A stretch of 64,000 bases of DNA from VRUE01 sp963706605 (GTDB lineage Bacteria; Actinomycetota; Thermoleophilia; Solirubrobacterales; 70-9). This document shows positions 23,355 through 31,897 of the stretch, one piece after another (the first letter of the stretch is position 1; each line of letters opens with the position of its first letter). A model generated the notes under the pieces. That model was not told where the DNA came from and searched no databases. It was given only the letters and a program-made list of their open reading frames with translations. The position numbers were made by a program, and so were the translations under genes. The stretch lies in NCBI GenBank assembly GCA_963706605.1, contig OY970165.1, forward strand, positions 1,364,001 to 1,428,000, read 5' to 3'.

Positions 23355-24182
23355 ATGGACGTTTTCTCCGCAGACTGGCTGGGAATCTGCCGCCGGATCG
23401 TCGCCGTGCAGCAACAGGTGTTCGAGCAGACGCCGGGGAGCGAGGCGCGCACCGTGTATGAGGGAGTGGGCGAGGGGGGAGACCGCACCCTCGTCATCGA
23501 TCGCCGCTGCGAGGACGCCGTCTTCGCCGAGCTCGACGATCTGGGCGCGGCGGGCGCCGCCTTCGTCGCAGTCTCCGAGGAGCGCGGAGAGGTCGCCTTC
23601 GGCGACGGTGGGCCGGCGCGGGTGGTGATCGATCCGATCGACGGCTCTCTCAATGCCAGACGAACCCTGCCCTCACACAGCCTCAGCATCGCTGTGGCCT
23701 CGGGCACCTCGATGTCCGACGTCGAGTTCGGCTACGTCTACGACTTCGGCGCCGGCGAGGAGTTCGTCGCCCGTCGCGGCGCCGGGGCGTCATTGGGCGA
23801 GCGACCAATCCAGGTGGCGGCGTCCGCAGGTGAGAAGCTGGAGCTGCTCGGTATCGAGTCGGCCGAGCCGGGACGTCTGCTGCCGGTTGCGGAGGCCCTG
23901 GATGGCCGGGTCTACCGGCTGCGGGTGGTCGGCTCGATCGCGATCACCGCCTCCTACGTCGCCGCCGGGCGCCTCGACGGGATGCTCAGCCTGCGGCCCT
24001 GCCGCTCCGTCGACGCGGCCGCCGCCCAGCTGATCGTGCGCGAGGCCGGCGGCGCGGTCGCGTTCGGTGATCTGGCGCTCGACGAGGCGGACCTTGGCCT
24101 CGACGCCCGCTACCCGATCGCCGCGGCGGCCGATGAGCAGGGCCTCTCCACCATCCGTAACGCTTTGGAGGAGGCGGTTTAA
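23355..24182 (+). CDS. inositol monophosphatase-family phosphatase
   Basis: A 275-residue protein with the metal-binding motif VIDPIDGSLNARR and VSEERG in place of the upstream GEE motif. The second metal motif, normally WDxAAG, reads RSVDAAAAQ, keeping the Asp. The family hydrolyses inositol phosphate, fructose-1,6-bisphosphate or 3'-phosphoadenosine phosphate; the substrate cannot be chosen here. ATG 23355 is preferred to an ATG at 23346 because GGATGAGG lies at ribosome-binding distance. Its stop abuts two LexA-like boxes. Confidence 0.82.
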   Translation: MDVFSADWLGICRRIVAVQQQVFEQTPGSEARTVYEGVGEGGDRTLVIDRRCEDAVFAELDDLGAAGAAFVAVSEERGEVAFGDGGPARVVIDPIDGSLNARRTLPSHSLSIAVASGTSMSDVEFGYVYDFGAGEEFVARRGAGASLGERPIQVAASAGEKLELLGIESAEPGRLLPVAEALDGRVYRLRVVGSIAITASYVAAGRLDGMLSLRPCRSVDAAAAQLIVREAGGAVAFGDLALDEADLGLDARYPIAAAADEQGLSTIRNALEEAV

Positions 24183-24218
24183 GAACGGGTGTTCGGAGGA
24201 ACGTATGTTCGCTACACT
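24183..24218 (+). promoter_or_regulatory. tandem LexA-like (SOS) boxes and -10 element
   Basis: GAACGGGTGTTC (24183-24194) and GAACGTATGTTC (24199-24210) both fit the Gram-positive LexA core GAAC-R-N-R-Y-GTTY, 16 bases apart. TACACT (24213-24218) directly after the second box is a plausible -10 element, so a bound repressor would cover the promoter of the basic protein at 24270. The 51 bases from there to the gene form a short leader with GAAGGGA before the start. Confidence 0.6.
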
Positions 24219-24269
24219 CGCGAACTCCCCCCACTTCCCAAAAACCACTTCGAAGGGATGAATTCCTAG

Positions 24270-24719
24270 ATGGCAGTCAAAACCAGTAAAGCCAATAAAG
24301 CCCGCAGCGCCAAACCCAAAGCCGAGGCGAAGTCGAAAAGCGCCCCCGCCCCCGCCGCCACCCCCACCCGCACCGAGCAGGTGCGCTCGGCCGCCGAGCG
24401 GGCGGTCGATCTGCCGGTCGGCGCGGTGCTCGAGGTCAGCGACCGTGTCGCCGACCTGGTCGAGCCCTTCAGCGGCCGCGCCGCTGCCGAGAAGCAGCTC
24501 AAGTCCTACGGCAACCAGCTGCGCCGCACGGTGAAGCGCACCGAGCGCCGCGGCGCCGGCGCCCGCCGCAAAGCGGCGACCGAAGCGCGGAAGACCCGCA
24601 ATCGGGTCGAGCGCGAGGCTCGTAAACGCCGGCGCCGGGTCGAGACCACGCTGAAGCGCAACCGCGACGAGGTTGAGCAGCGGGTCCGCAGGGCGCTCGA
24701 CGAGCTCCCGCTGGTCTGA
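24270..24719 (+). CDS. small basic histone-H1-like protein
   Basis: The 149-residue product is very rich in Lys, Arg and Ala: a Lys/Ala/Pro N-terminal tail (residues 1-35, KAKSKSAPAPAATP-like), a more hydrophobic middle (DLPVGAVLEVSDRVADLVEP, 46-65) and an Arg-rich helical C-terminal half (about 80-140, RKRRRRVETTLKRNRDEV). This pattern resembles bacterial histone-like and coiled-coil DNA-binding proteins; no named family is certain. It would bind nucleic acid by charge. The preceding LexA-like boxes suggest induction after DNA damage (inference). Confidence 0.75.
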   Translation: MAVKTSKANKARSAKPKAEAKSKSAPAPAATPTRTEQVRSAAERAVDLPVGAVLEVSDRVADLVEPFSGRAAAEKQLKSYGNQLRRTVKRTERRGAGARRKAATEARKTRNRVEREARKRRRRVETTLKRNRDEVEQRVRRALDELPLV

Positions 24720-24737
24720 GGACGTAGACCTACACCC

Positions 24738-26726
24738 TCATAGTCCGCGCACTGCGACTGGCAGCGAGCCTCCCGGCTCGTAGGGCCAGCCGCTCTGCGC
24801 GGGCGCGTAGGCCCGGAACTGAAAGCGGGCGCCGCGGCTGTCGTCGTCGCTGAAGCGATAGGCGTAGCGGAAGCGGCCGCGGCGGTCGGTCTGGATCGTC
24901 CGGAACTCGGCCCAGGGCAGGCCCGGCAGCCGGAACTGAAGCTGCACCGACTTGCCCCCGGAGGGAATCGCGCCGGGGACGCCCGCGATCCGTCCCCGGA
25001 AGACCAACGGCGTGCCGCCGATCCTTGCGACCGCCGAGGAGGTCCGCAGCCGCACCGCGCTCCGCACCCCCAGGCCGAGTGAGCGGCTGGAGGAGCGAGT
25101 CAGCGTTGGGCTTCCGCCGAAGCTCGCCGTGACCTCGCGGCTCGGGCCCGGGGCGAGGTGGACCGAGAAGCCGCCGCCGGAGTCGGTCGTCACGATCGAC
25201 GTTTGCGTCGACGGCTCGGCGCCTGCGGCAAAGCGCTCGACGACCCGCACCGGCATCCCGGCCAGGGGCGTTCCCCCGCTGGCGTCGAGTCGGCCGTCGA
25301 GTCGAACTCCGCGGCCATAGGGAGCCGTTCGCAGCGCTCTGCCGCCGAAGCCGGCACGCAGCGTCGTCATCGTCTTCAGCGGATTGGAGAGGACCATCGC
25401 GGAGCCGTCTGCGCGCCGCGTCGTGGCGGTGGCGTTCCCGGCCGCGTCGTAGCCCACTGCCCGGAACTCGTATTCGCCGGCGGGATAGGCGTCGGAGTCC
25501 CAGCGGGCGTGCAGCTCGCCATCCCCGGCGGGCAAGAGTGGCAGGGGCGTGAAGGGATCACCCGATCCGGCCGCCCGCACGCCGATCCGGCCCCGCGAGG
25601 AATCGGGACCGGAGAGCGGGTCCGCGATCCGGACCCGGACCAGCTCGGGATCATGCGGGTCCTGCGAGTTGGCGAAGGCGACGCTTGGCGGCTTACGGTC
25701 GATCCGCACCAGAGTCGTCCGGGGCGGCGGGTTGGGGATGTTGTTGCTGGCGCCTCCGTCGTCGACGTTGCCGGCCGCGTCGCGCGCGTAGTAGGCGATC
25801 CGGTGGGCGCCTTCGCCGATCACGGTCTCGGCGCTGGAGCCACCCGCCCTGATCGTCGGCGCGCCGTCGTCGACCCGAATCGCGGTGAAGGGCGGCGGCC
25901 CCTGGCCGTCGGGCTCCATCCCCGAGCCGGTGTCGGTCGCGGCCGCCGTCAGCTTGACCGGGTGATCCACCCAGCCGTCCGCGGTTCCCTCCAGTCGTGT
26001 GATCGGATCGGTCGTGTCGATCCGAAGCACGGCCTGGCCGTTCACCGCGGACTTCATCCCGGAGCCTGAGACGGCGACGGCGTGGAGGAAGCTCGTCCCC
26101 TCCGGCAGGGCCGCGATCGTCAGTGAGTCGTCGTCGATGCCACCTCGCAACGAGGTCTCTTTGTCCAGGCAGCGGTCCACCGTCGCGCATGGACCCCCGT
26201 CGATCGCGGAATCGATCGCGACCGCGTAGCCGCGTATGCCCGAGAGAGGCGCCGGCCCCTGAGGGTGACCGAGGCGAACTGTGAGCGGGAACGCCGTACG
26301 GCCGACCCAGCTTGGGACGGGCAGGGGCTCGATCGTGCCCGGTCGGGAGTCGTCGAAGCGCAAACGCGCCACCGCCGGGGAGCCCTGCGCCCCGGCGGCG
26401 TCCTCGAGCCAGACTTCGGCGGTATAGATGCCGGGCACGTCGGGGACGGTCAAGGCGGCGATCCCCTCGGTCACCCAGCCCAGTTTTGTCTCGCCAATCG
26501 CGACCCCCAGCGGATCGCGGATCCGGTAATGGACGGCCCCGAGCGGGGTCGCGCCCGGCGGGTTCGTCCACTCGAGCTCGAAGCGGTTGTCGGCATGCCA
26601 CGCGTCCTCGCCACCGACCACCGTGAGGTTGTCCGGCGGGGGTGGGCTTGCGTTTGCCGTCGGCGGCAGGCAGAGGGGGATCAGGGCGAGCGCGGCCGAG
26701 AGCGCCAGTCCCACCCGCGCCATCAC
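24738..26726 (-). CDS. secreted Ig-like domain surface protein
   Basis: The 662-residue product has a signal peptide (residues 1-26, ending TANASPPPP) and then a chain of beta-rich segments that look like Ig/fibronectin-type repeats (WHADNRFELEWTNPPG near 43-58; repeated D-x-AGN turns such as YARDAAGNVDDGG and GYDAAGNATATTR). No catalytic motif or anchor is seen, so it is probably a wall or extracellular adhesive/structural protein. Its ATG overlaps the stop of the upstream sigma-fusion gene (ATGA), which implies translational coupling and a shared regulon. Confidence 0.78.
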   Translation of the reverse strand: MMARVGLALSAALALIPLCLPPTANASPPPPDNLTVVGGEDAWHADNRFELEWTNPPGATPLGAVHYRIRDPLGVAIGETKLGWVTEGIAALTVPDVPGIYTAEVWLEDAAGAQGSPAVARLRFDDSRPGTIEPLPVPSWVGRTAFPLTVRLGHPQGPAPLSGIRGYAVAIDSAIDGGPCATVDRCLDKETSLRGGIDDDSLTIAALPEGTSFLHAVAVSGSGMKSAVNGQAVLRIDTTDPITRLEGTADGWVDHPVKLTAAATDTGSGMEPDGQGPPPFTAIRVDDGAPTIRAGGSSAETVIGEGAHRIAYYARDAAGNVDDGGASNNIPNPPPRTTLVRIDRKPPSVAFANSQDPHDPELVRVRIADPLSGPDSSRGRIGVRAAGSGDPFTPLPLLPAGDGELHARWDSDAYPAGEYEFRAVGYDAAGNATATTRRADGSAMVLSNPLKTMTTLRAGFGGRALRTAPYGRGVRLDGRLDASGGTPLAGMPVRVVERFAAGAEPSTQTSIVTTDSGGGFSVHLAPGPSREVTASFGGSPTLTRSSSRSLGLGVRSAVRLRTSSAVARIGGTPLVFRGRIAGVPGAIPSGGKSVQLQFRLPGLPWAEFRTIQTDRRGRFRYAYRFSDDDSRGARFQFRAYAPAQSGWPYEPGGSLPVAVRGL

Positions 26727-27967
26727 GGGCCGAACTCCCCGGCGGGGCTGCCGCTGGATGCAGCAGATGGTTCATCGCTTGCCGCCACGGGTTCGGGCGG
26801 TGGCGCCGTGTATTCGACCGCCCCCGCTTCGGCAACGGTCGGCGCTGGTTCGACCGGCTCGGGCTCCGGTTGCCGTTCGTGCTGCGGCGGCCGTTGCGGC
26901 TCCGGTTCGGGTGCCGCTGTCGCCGGCTGATAGTCGACGCCCGGCGCGGAATTCTCGATCGCCCGCTTGGAGATGCGCTCGATCCTCACTTTGTTTGCCT
27001 GTTGCGGCGCCAGGTCGAGCGGGACGGGCGCCACCCCCGTCGCGACGCAGGCCGCGGCGCCCCCCACCGTGCCGGCGCAGATCGCGAGCGCCTTGGCCAG
27101 GGCGGCCATCCCGGCGCCCCGCGTCCCGCCCACCGCGGCTACCTGAGCCATGCCGGCATCGGTTGTCCCACCGCTTCCGGGCAGGCGCGAGTGAAGTCCG
27201 GCGAGGAGGTCGTGCGCCCGCTCCAAGAGGGAGCGCGAGACCGGCAGCGCCGGAGCCAGAGCCGCGACCGCCGCGGGCGTCGCCCGGTAGGCGCGCACCG
27301 TGGCTCGGCAGCCTGCGCAGGCACGCAGGTGCTCCCGTACCGCGGTCGCCTCCTCGGCGCTCGCCTCGCCGTCGCAAAACGCCGACAGCGGCGCCGCCAT
27401 CTCCATGCAGCGAGTGCCGTCCTCGCTGCGCGAGAGGAAGTCGCGAAAGCGCTCCCGGCCCTCGGCCAAGGAACGATTCACCTTCGTATGGCTGAAGCCG
27501 GTGATCTCGCCGATCTCCTCATAGGAATGACCGGCGGCGAGCAATGTCAGGCTGCGCAGCTCCGCCGGCTTCAGGGTCCGCAGCGCCTCGCGGCTGCGGG
27601 CGACTTGCTCGCGAATTTCAAGACGTTCGTCCGGCCCGCCTCCGCGGGCAGGGATCAGCGCCACCGGATCGTCCGCCGTCTTCTCGCGGTCGCCGTGTGG
27701 CAACGGAGCTCCGAGCAACCGCTCGCGCTTGCGCCGGATCGCCAGCGCCTCGTGCTTGACCACCGTCTTGGTCCACCGGATCAGGTCGCGGGGCCGCTCG
27801 TTGGGCGCTTTGGTGAGGAGGATCTCCAGGGCGCGCTGGAAGGCGTCCTCGGCATCCTCGGCGCAGAGCGAGTAGCGGCGCGCCGTCTGGCTCAGCTCGG
27901 CGCCCTCGCGGGCGATCAGCTTGATTGCGGCGCGCTTGCGCCCGGCTGTGGCGACGTCCCCCTGCAC
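26723..27967 (-). CDS. ECF-type sigma factor fused to zinc-finger anti-sigma domain, membrane segment and outer tail
   Basis: The 414-residue protein starts at GTG 27965-27967. Residues about 20-85 resemble sigma region 2 (AEDAEDAFQRALEIL), and 126-175 are region 4 with the HTH SYEEIGEITGFSHTKVNRSL. Residues 187-225 form a zf-HC2 anti-sigma-like module (HLRACAGC; H213, C217, C220). An Ala/Gly hydrophobic stretch at about 285-313 could cross the membrane, and 320-414 is a Pro/Glu-rich tail. This looks like a self-inhibited, membrane-tethered sigma factor sensing an outside signal. It overlaps the secreted-protein gene by 4 bases. The region-2 match is weaker than region 4. Confidence 0.8.
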   Translation of the reverse strand: MQGDVATAGRKRAAIKLIAREGAELSQTARRYSLCAEDAEDAFQRALEILLTKAPNERPRDLIRWTKTVVKHEALAIRRKRERLLGAPLPHGDREKTADDPVALIPARGGGPDERLEIREQVARSREALRTLKPAELRSLTLLAAGHSYEEIGEITGFSHTKVNRSLAEGRERFRDFLSRSEDGTRCMEMAAPLSAFCDGEASAEEATAVREHLRACAGCRATVRAYRATPAAVAALAPALPVSRSLLERAHDLLAGLHSRLPGSGGTTDAGMAQVAAVGGTRGAGMAALAKALAICAGTVGGAAACVATGVAPVPLDLAPQQANKVRIERISKRAIENSAPGVDYQPATAAPEPEPQRPPQHERQPEPEPVEPAPTVAEAGAVEYTAPPPEPVAASDEPSAASSGSPAGEFGP

Positions 27968-28119
27968 CGGTTCAGCTCCGTTGTCCGAACATCTCAGGCA
28001 AAGCTCTGAGCGGGCTCGGGTTCTCCCCCCGCTTGGACGATTGGACGGCCCAAAAGGCCGGAAATTGCACGAACCGCTGACGGCTGTCGCGATGGGGCGG
28101 CCCCGATAGCATCGGGTCC

Positions 28120-29067
28120 ATGAGCACCTGCGTGATCACCGGCGGCGCCGGATTCCTCGGCTCCCATCTCTGCGAGCACCTGCTTGGGAAGGGGCACCGG
28201 GTGATCTGCGTCGACAACCTTGAGACGGGCTCGCTGCAGAACATCGAGCACCTCCGCGACGACGCCTTCGAGTTTCGCAACATCGACATCACCGAGCGGG
28301 TCGAGATTCCCGAGCAGGTCGACTTCGTCTACCACCTCGCCTCGCCGGCCAGCCCGATCGATTACCTGCGGCTGCCTCTGCACACGCTCAAGGTCGGCTC
28401 GCACGGCACCCATCACATGCTCGGCCTGGCCAAGTTCAAGCGGGCGCGCTTCCTGCTGGCCTCCACCAGCGAGGTCTACGGCGATCCCCAGGTCCACCCC
28501 CAGACCGAGGACTACTGGGGTCACGTCAACCCGATCGGGCCGCGCGGGGTCTACGACGAGGCGAAGCGCTACGCGGAGGCGCTGACGATGGCCTACCACC
28601 GCCAGCAGGGGGTCGATACCTCGATCGTGCGGATTTTCAACACCTACGGGCCGCGGATGCGCGCCCACGACGGGCGGGCAATCCCGACCTTCCTGCGGCA
28701 GGCGCTCAAGGACCAGCGGCTGACCGTGTTCGGCGACGGCAGCCAGACGCGCAGCTTCTGTTACGTCGACGACCTGATTCGGGGCATCGTCGCCCTCGCC
28801 GAGTCCGACGTGCACCTGCCGGTCAACGTCGGCAATCCCAACGAGTTCACGCTGCTGGAGCTTGCAAAGGCCGTGATCGAGGTGACCGAGTCGCGTTCGG
28901 AGATCGTCTTCGAGCCGCTGCCGGTCGACGATCCCCAACAGCGCCAGCCCGACATCTCGCGCGCCCGCGACCTGCTCGGTTGGGCGCCGAAGGTCGAGCT
29001 GAACGACGGCCTGCGCCGCACGATCGAGCAGTCCGGCGTCGAGCGTCTCGCCGGCGCCTCGGACTGA
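28120..29067 (+). CDS. UDP-glucuronate decarboxylase-like NAD-dependent epimerase/dehydratase
   Basis: The 315-residue extended SDR has TGGAGFLGSHLCEHLL (NAD binding), STSEVYGDP with the catalytic Ser, the YDEAKR form of YxxxK typical of UDP-glucuronate decarboxylase (UXS), and RIFNTYGPRM plus GSQTRSFCYVDDLI. UXS converts UDP-glucuronate to UDP-xylose for glycan synthesis. dTDP-glucose 4,6-dehydratase is the alternative, but its YxAxK signature and length differ. It is divergent from the sigma-fusion gene and convergent with the next exported protein. Confidence 0.85.
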   Translation: MSTCVITGGAGFLGSHLCEHLLGKGHRVICVDNLETGSLQNIEHLRDDAFEFRNIDITERVEIPEQVDFVYHLASPASPIDYLRLPLHTLKVGSHGTHHMLGLAKFKRARFLLASTSEVYGDPQVHPQTEDYWGHVNPIGPRGVYDEAKRYAEALTMAYHRQQGVDTSIVRIFNTYGPRMRAHDGRAIPTFLRQALKDQRLTVFGDGSQTRSFCYVDDLIRGIVALAESDVHLPVNVGNPNEFTLLELAKAVIEVTESRSEIVFEPLPVDDPQQRQPDISRARDLLGWAPKVELNDGLRRTIEQSGVERLAGASD

Positions 29068-29074
29068 GCGCCGC

Positions 29075-30208
29075 TCAGCCCACTGCGGGGGCGTGCAGCG
29101 TCACGGTGATCCGGGCAAGCAATTCGCCTGCCTGGAAGAGGCCCGGCGTGACGAAGCGCGCGTTGAGCTGGTCGGCGATGAGCTGGTTGGCGATCGCCCG
29201 GATGCCCATCAGTTCGAATGCCCCGACCTTGGGGCGAATCTGGAAGGTCGCGGCGCTGTAGTCGAGCGTCGCAATCGTCCCGGTCACGCCCGGATCGTCC
29301 GCCGAGAGTGCGCTCAGCCTGGCGCTGAGCTCGCGTGCGGCAAGATCGATCTGCGGCTCGCGCAGGAGCATGTTGCGGGGAGGGGGCGCCTGGATCTCCA
29401 TGCTCACCCCGTCGCCAGCCTCGCTCTCGAGGATGCCGGCCGAGGCGTCGGGAGCCACCGCGCCCGGCACCACCGGGAAGAGGAAGTACGTTTCGCCCGG
29501 GGCGGCCCACCGTTCCGAGGCGCCCCAGATTCCCATCTGAACGCCGAGCGATTCCAGCTTCGAGAACGTCGTTTCGGGCCCGCCGATGGCGATCTTGCCG
29601 AACTCGATCTGGACGCTCTCGGGAATCGCGACGATCGTCAGCGAGCCAAGGCGCTGTCCTGCGTGGAAGACGCCGGACAGGTTCAGCTTGCGGTTGACGG
29701 TGGCGGCCGTCCCGCCGGTCAAGGTCAGATCGGAGATCCGAATCCTCGTGCCGAAGCCGGCCGGGCTGCTCCGCAGCCGGCCGTGCTTCGCGAGGATCCG
29801 GTGCGTGCCGGCGATCTTCGCGGTGCTCTGCCCCTTCCCCGTGTTGACGAGGATCTCGCCGACGCGGGCCGCGCGGGCGCCCGAGTCGAAGGAGAAGCCG
29901 CCGTCCAGGGTCAGTGCGCCACGACCCGCAGCGCCGTTCGTCGCGCCGGCCACGACCGGCAGCGTGATCCGTCGGCCGCTTGCCGTCGCCGCACCGATGC
30001 CCTCGACGTCGACGCCCTCGCGCCGAAGCTCCCGGGTCAGCCCGCGATCGAGAGTCAGCGTCGCTTCGCCGCCGGAGACGACGATGCGGGCCTCGGCGCT
30101 TGCCGGCAGCGCCGACGCGAGGACCGCCAGGACGGTCGCTGCGAATATCCTCCGGGAGATGGCGGACAAGACGAATAGGACCGTAGCTGACGAGGCGACG
30201 CGAACCAT
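29075..30208 (-). CDS. secreted beta-rich protein, possibly HtaA-like
   Basis: A signal peptide (RRIFAATVLAVLASALPASAEA) is followed by about 340 residues of alternating beta-strand pattern. Segments such as LTLDGGFSFD, ISDLTLTGG and LDRGLTRELRREGV recall HtaA-type domains found in actinobacterial surface proteins, but I am not certain. The start is unclear: ATG at 30206-30208 is given; a TTG at 30167-30169 would give a more usual 27-residue signal peptide, and a GTG at 30245-30247 is also open. All candidate starts overlap the 5' end of the divergent mutase gene by 11 to 89 bases. Confidence 0.65.
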   Translation of the reverse strand: MVRVASSATVLFVLSAISRRIFAATVLAVLASALPASAEARIVVSGGEATLTLDRGLTRELRREGVDVEGIGAATASGRRITLPVVAGATNGAAGRGALTLDGGFSFDSGARAARVGEILVNTGKGQSTAKIAGTHRILAKHGRLRSSPAGFGTRIRISDLTLTGGTAATVNRKLNLSGVFHAGQRLGSLTIVAIPESVQIEFGKIAIGGPETTFSKLESLGVQMGIWGASERWAAPGETYFLFPVVPGAVAPDASAGILESEAGDGVSMEIQAPPPRNMLLREPQIDLAARELSARLSALSADDPGVTGTIATLDYSAATFQIRPKVGAFELMGIRAIANQLIADQLNARFVTPGLFQAGELLARITVTLHAPAVG

Positions 30209-31805
30209 CGCGCCGCTCGTCGGGCCCGAGGACGAGCGCGTCTTCACCGACTCGGGGATCGAGATCGACCGCCTCTACACCGAGGAGGACGTCGCCCCGG
30301 GCCTCGAGCAGCGGCTCGGTGAGCCCGGCTCGCCGCCCTTCACCCGTGGCATCCACGAGGGGATGTACCGCGACCGGCTCTGGACGATGCGCCAGTACGC
30401 CGGCTTCGCCTCTCCAGAGGACACCAACGAGCGCTACCGCTACCTGATCGAGCACGGCTCGACCGGGCTCTCGATGGCTTTCGATCTGCCGACCCAGCTC
30501 GGCCGCGACTCCGACGACCCGCTCTGCAACGGCGAGGTCGGCCGCACCGGCGTCCCGATCGACACGATCGAGGACATGCGGATCTGCTTCGACCAGATCC
30601 CGCTCGACGGCGTCTCGACCTCGATGACGATCAACGCCCCGGCCGCGATCCTGCTGCTGCTCTACGAGCTGGTCGGCGAGGAGCAGGGCGTCCCCTCCGA
30701 GAAGCTGCGTGGCACGGTCCAGAACGACGTGCTGAAGGAGTACATGGCCCGCGGCAACTACATCTACCCGCCGGAGCCGACGATGCGGCTGACCACCGAC
30801 ATCTTCGAGTACTGCCGCGAGAACGTGCCCAAGTGGAACACGATCTCGATCTCCGGCTACCACATCCGCGAGAAGGGCTGCTCGGCCGTGCAGGAGGTGG
30901 CGTTCACCCTCTCCAACGCGATCGCCTATGTCGAAGCGGCGCTCGATCGCGGCCTGAAGATCGACGAGTTCGCGAACCGCCTCGCCTTCTTCTTCAACTG
31001 CCACAACAACGTCTTCCAGGAGGTCGCCAAGTTCCGCGCCGCGCGGCGGATGTGGGCGCAGATCGTCGCCGAGCGGTTCGGGGCGCAGGACCCGAACTCG
31101 ATGAAGATCCGCTTCCACACCCAGACCGGCGGTGTGACGTTGCAGGCACAGCAGCCCGAGGTCAACATCATCCGCGTCGCCCTGCAGGGCTTCGCCGCGG
31201 TCAGCGGCGGCACCCAGTCGCTGCACACCAACGGCTTCGACGAGGCGCTGGCGCTGCCGACCGAGCGCTCCGCCCGGATCGCCCTGCGCACCCAGCAGGT
31301 GCTCGCCCACGAGTCGGGCGTCGCCGACACCGTCGACCCGTTCGCCGGCTCCTACTTCGTCGAGTCGCTGACCGACGAGATCGAGCAGCGCGCCTGGGAG
31401 CTGATCGGCAAGGTCGAGGAGATGGGCGGCTCGGTCCAGGCGCTGGACTTCATGCAGAAGGAGATCGAGGAGTCGGCGCTCTCCTACCACGAGCGCTACA
31501 AGTCTGGCCAGGATGTGGTCGTGGGCGTGAACAAATACGTCACCGACCAGGTCGACGACGTCGACATCCTCCGCGTCGACCCCGAGTCCGAGCAGCGCCA
31601 GCTGGCCCGGCTGAAGGCCTTCAAGGAGAACCGCGACCAGACCGTGGTCGGCGAGAGGCTGGAGACGTTGCGCGACGTCGCGCGCGGAGAGGGCAACCTG
31701 CTGCACCCGATCCGGGCTGCGCTCGCCGCCGATGCCTCGATCGGCGAGGTCTGCGGCGCGATGCGCGATGTCTTCGGCGAATACAAGGGCGGCGCGTTCT
31801 TTTAG
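30159..31805 (+). CDS. methylmalonyl-CoA mutase family, large (acyl-CoA-binding) subunit
   Basis: The 548-residue protein has the mutase TIM-barrel hallmarks: RQYAGFASPEDTNERYRYL, LSMAFDLPTQ, STSMTINAPAAIL, NTISISGYHIREKG and RFHTQTGGVTL. It ends at DVFGEYKGGAFF without the C-terminal cobalamin-binding DxHxxG domain, so a separate small subunit must supply B12; none is in the window. It probably isomerises (R)-methylmalonyl-CoA to succinyl-CoA. Isobutyryl-CoA and 2-hydroxyisobutyryl-CoA mutases share this split layout. The propionyl-CoA carboxylase beta gene 1.1 kb downstream supports methylmalonyl-CoA. Start ATG 30159 is chosen by homology. Confidence 0.9.
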   Translation: MADKTNRTVADEATRTIAPLVGPEDERVFTDSGIEIDRLYTEEDVAPGLEQRLGEPGSPPFTRGIHEGMYRDRLWTMRQYAGFASPEDTNERYRYLIEHGSTGLSMAFDLPTQLGRDSDDPLCNGEVGRTGVPIDTIEDMRICFDQIPLDGVSTSMTINAPAAILLLLYELVGEEQGVPSEKLRGTVQNDVLKEYMARGNYIYPPEPTMRLTTDIFEYCRENVPKWNTISISGYHIREKGCSAVQEVAFTLSNAIAYVEAALDRGLKIDEFANRLAFFFNCHNNVFQEVAKFRAARRMWAQIVAERFGAQDPNSMKIRFHTQTGGVTLQAQQPEVNIIRVALQGFAAVSGGTQSLHTNGFDEALALPTERSARIALRTQQVLAHESGVADTVDPFAGSYFVESLTDEIEQRAWELIGKVEEMGGSVQALDFMQKEIEESALSYHERYKSGQDVVVGVNKYVTDQVDDVDILRVDPESEQRQLARLKAFKENRDQTVVGERLETLRDVARGEGNLLHPIRAALAADASIGEVCGAMRDVFGEYKGGAFF

Positions 31806-31813
31806 CCGTCGTC

Positions 31814-31867
31814 TCGACGTGCCGGTTGTTAGCCGCCCATAGGGGCGGCTAACAACCGGCACGTCGA
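31814..31867. repeat. Intergenic palindrome, 25-bp perfect arms
   Basis: Arms at 31814-31838 and 31843-31867 are perfect reverse complements around ATAG. The sequence includes GACGTGCCGGTTGTTAGCCG then CCCATAG, sharing GACGTGCCGG, GTTA and CCCATA with the element at 4755 and GTTA-CCGCCCATA with that at 2813. It lies 9 bases after the mutase stop, where it could end or stabilise the transcript; there is no T-run. Confidence 0.8.
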
Positions 31868-31897
31868 CGCCCAGGGGGAGGAACGCCGCCGCGGGAG

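Noticed and set aside
29586..30158. An N-terminal extension of about 190 residues on the mutase gene
   Set aside because: The extension is antisense to the exported protein gene and carries no mutase sequence; ATG 30159 matches the family N-terminus.
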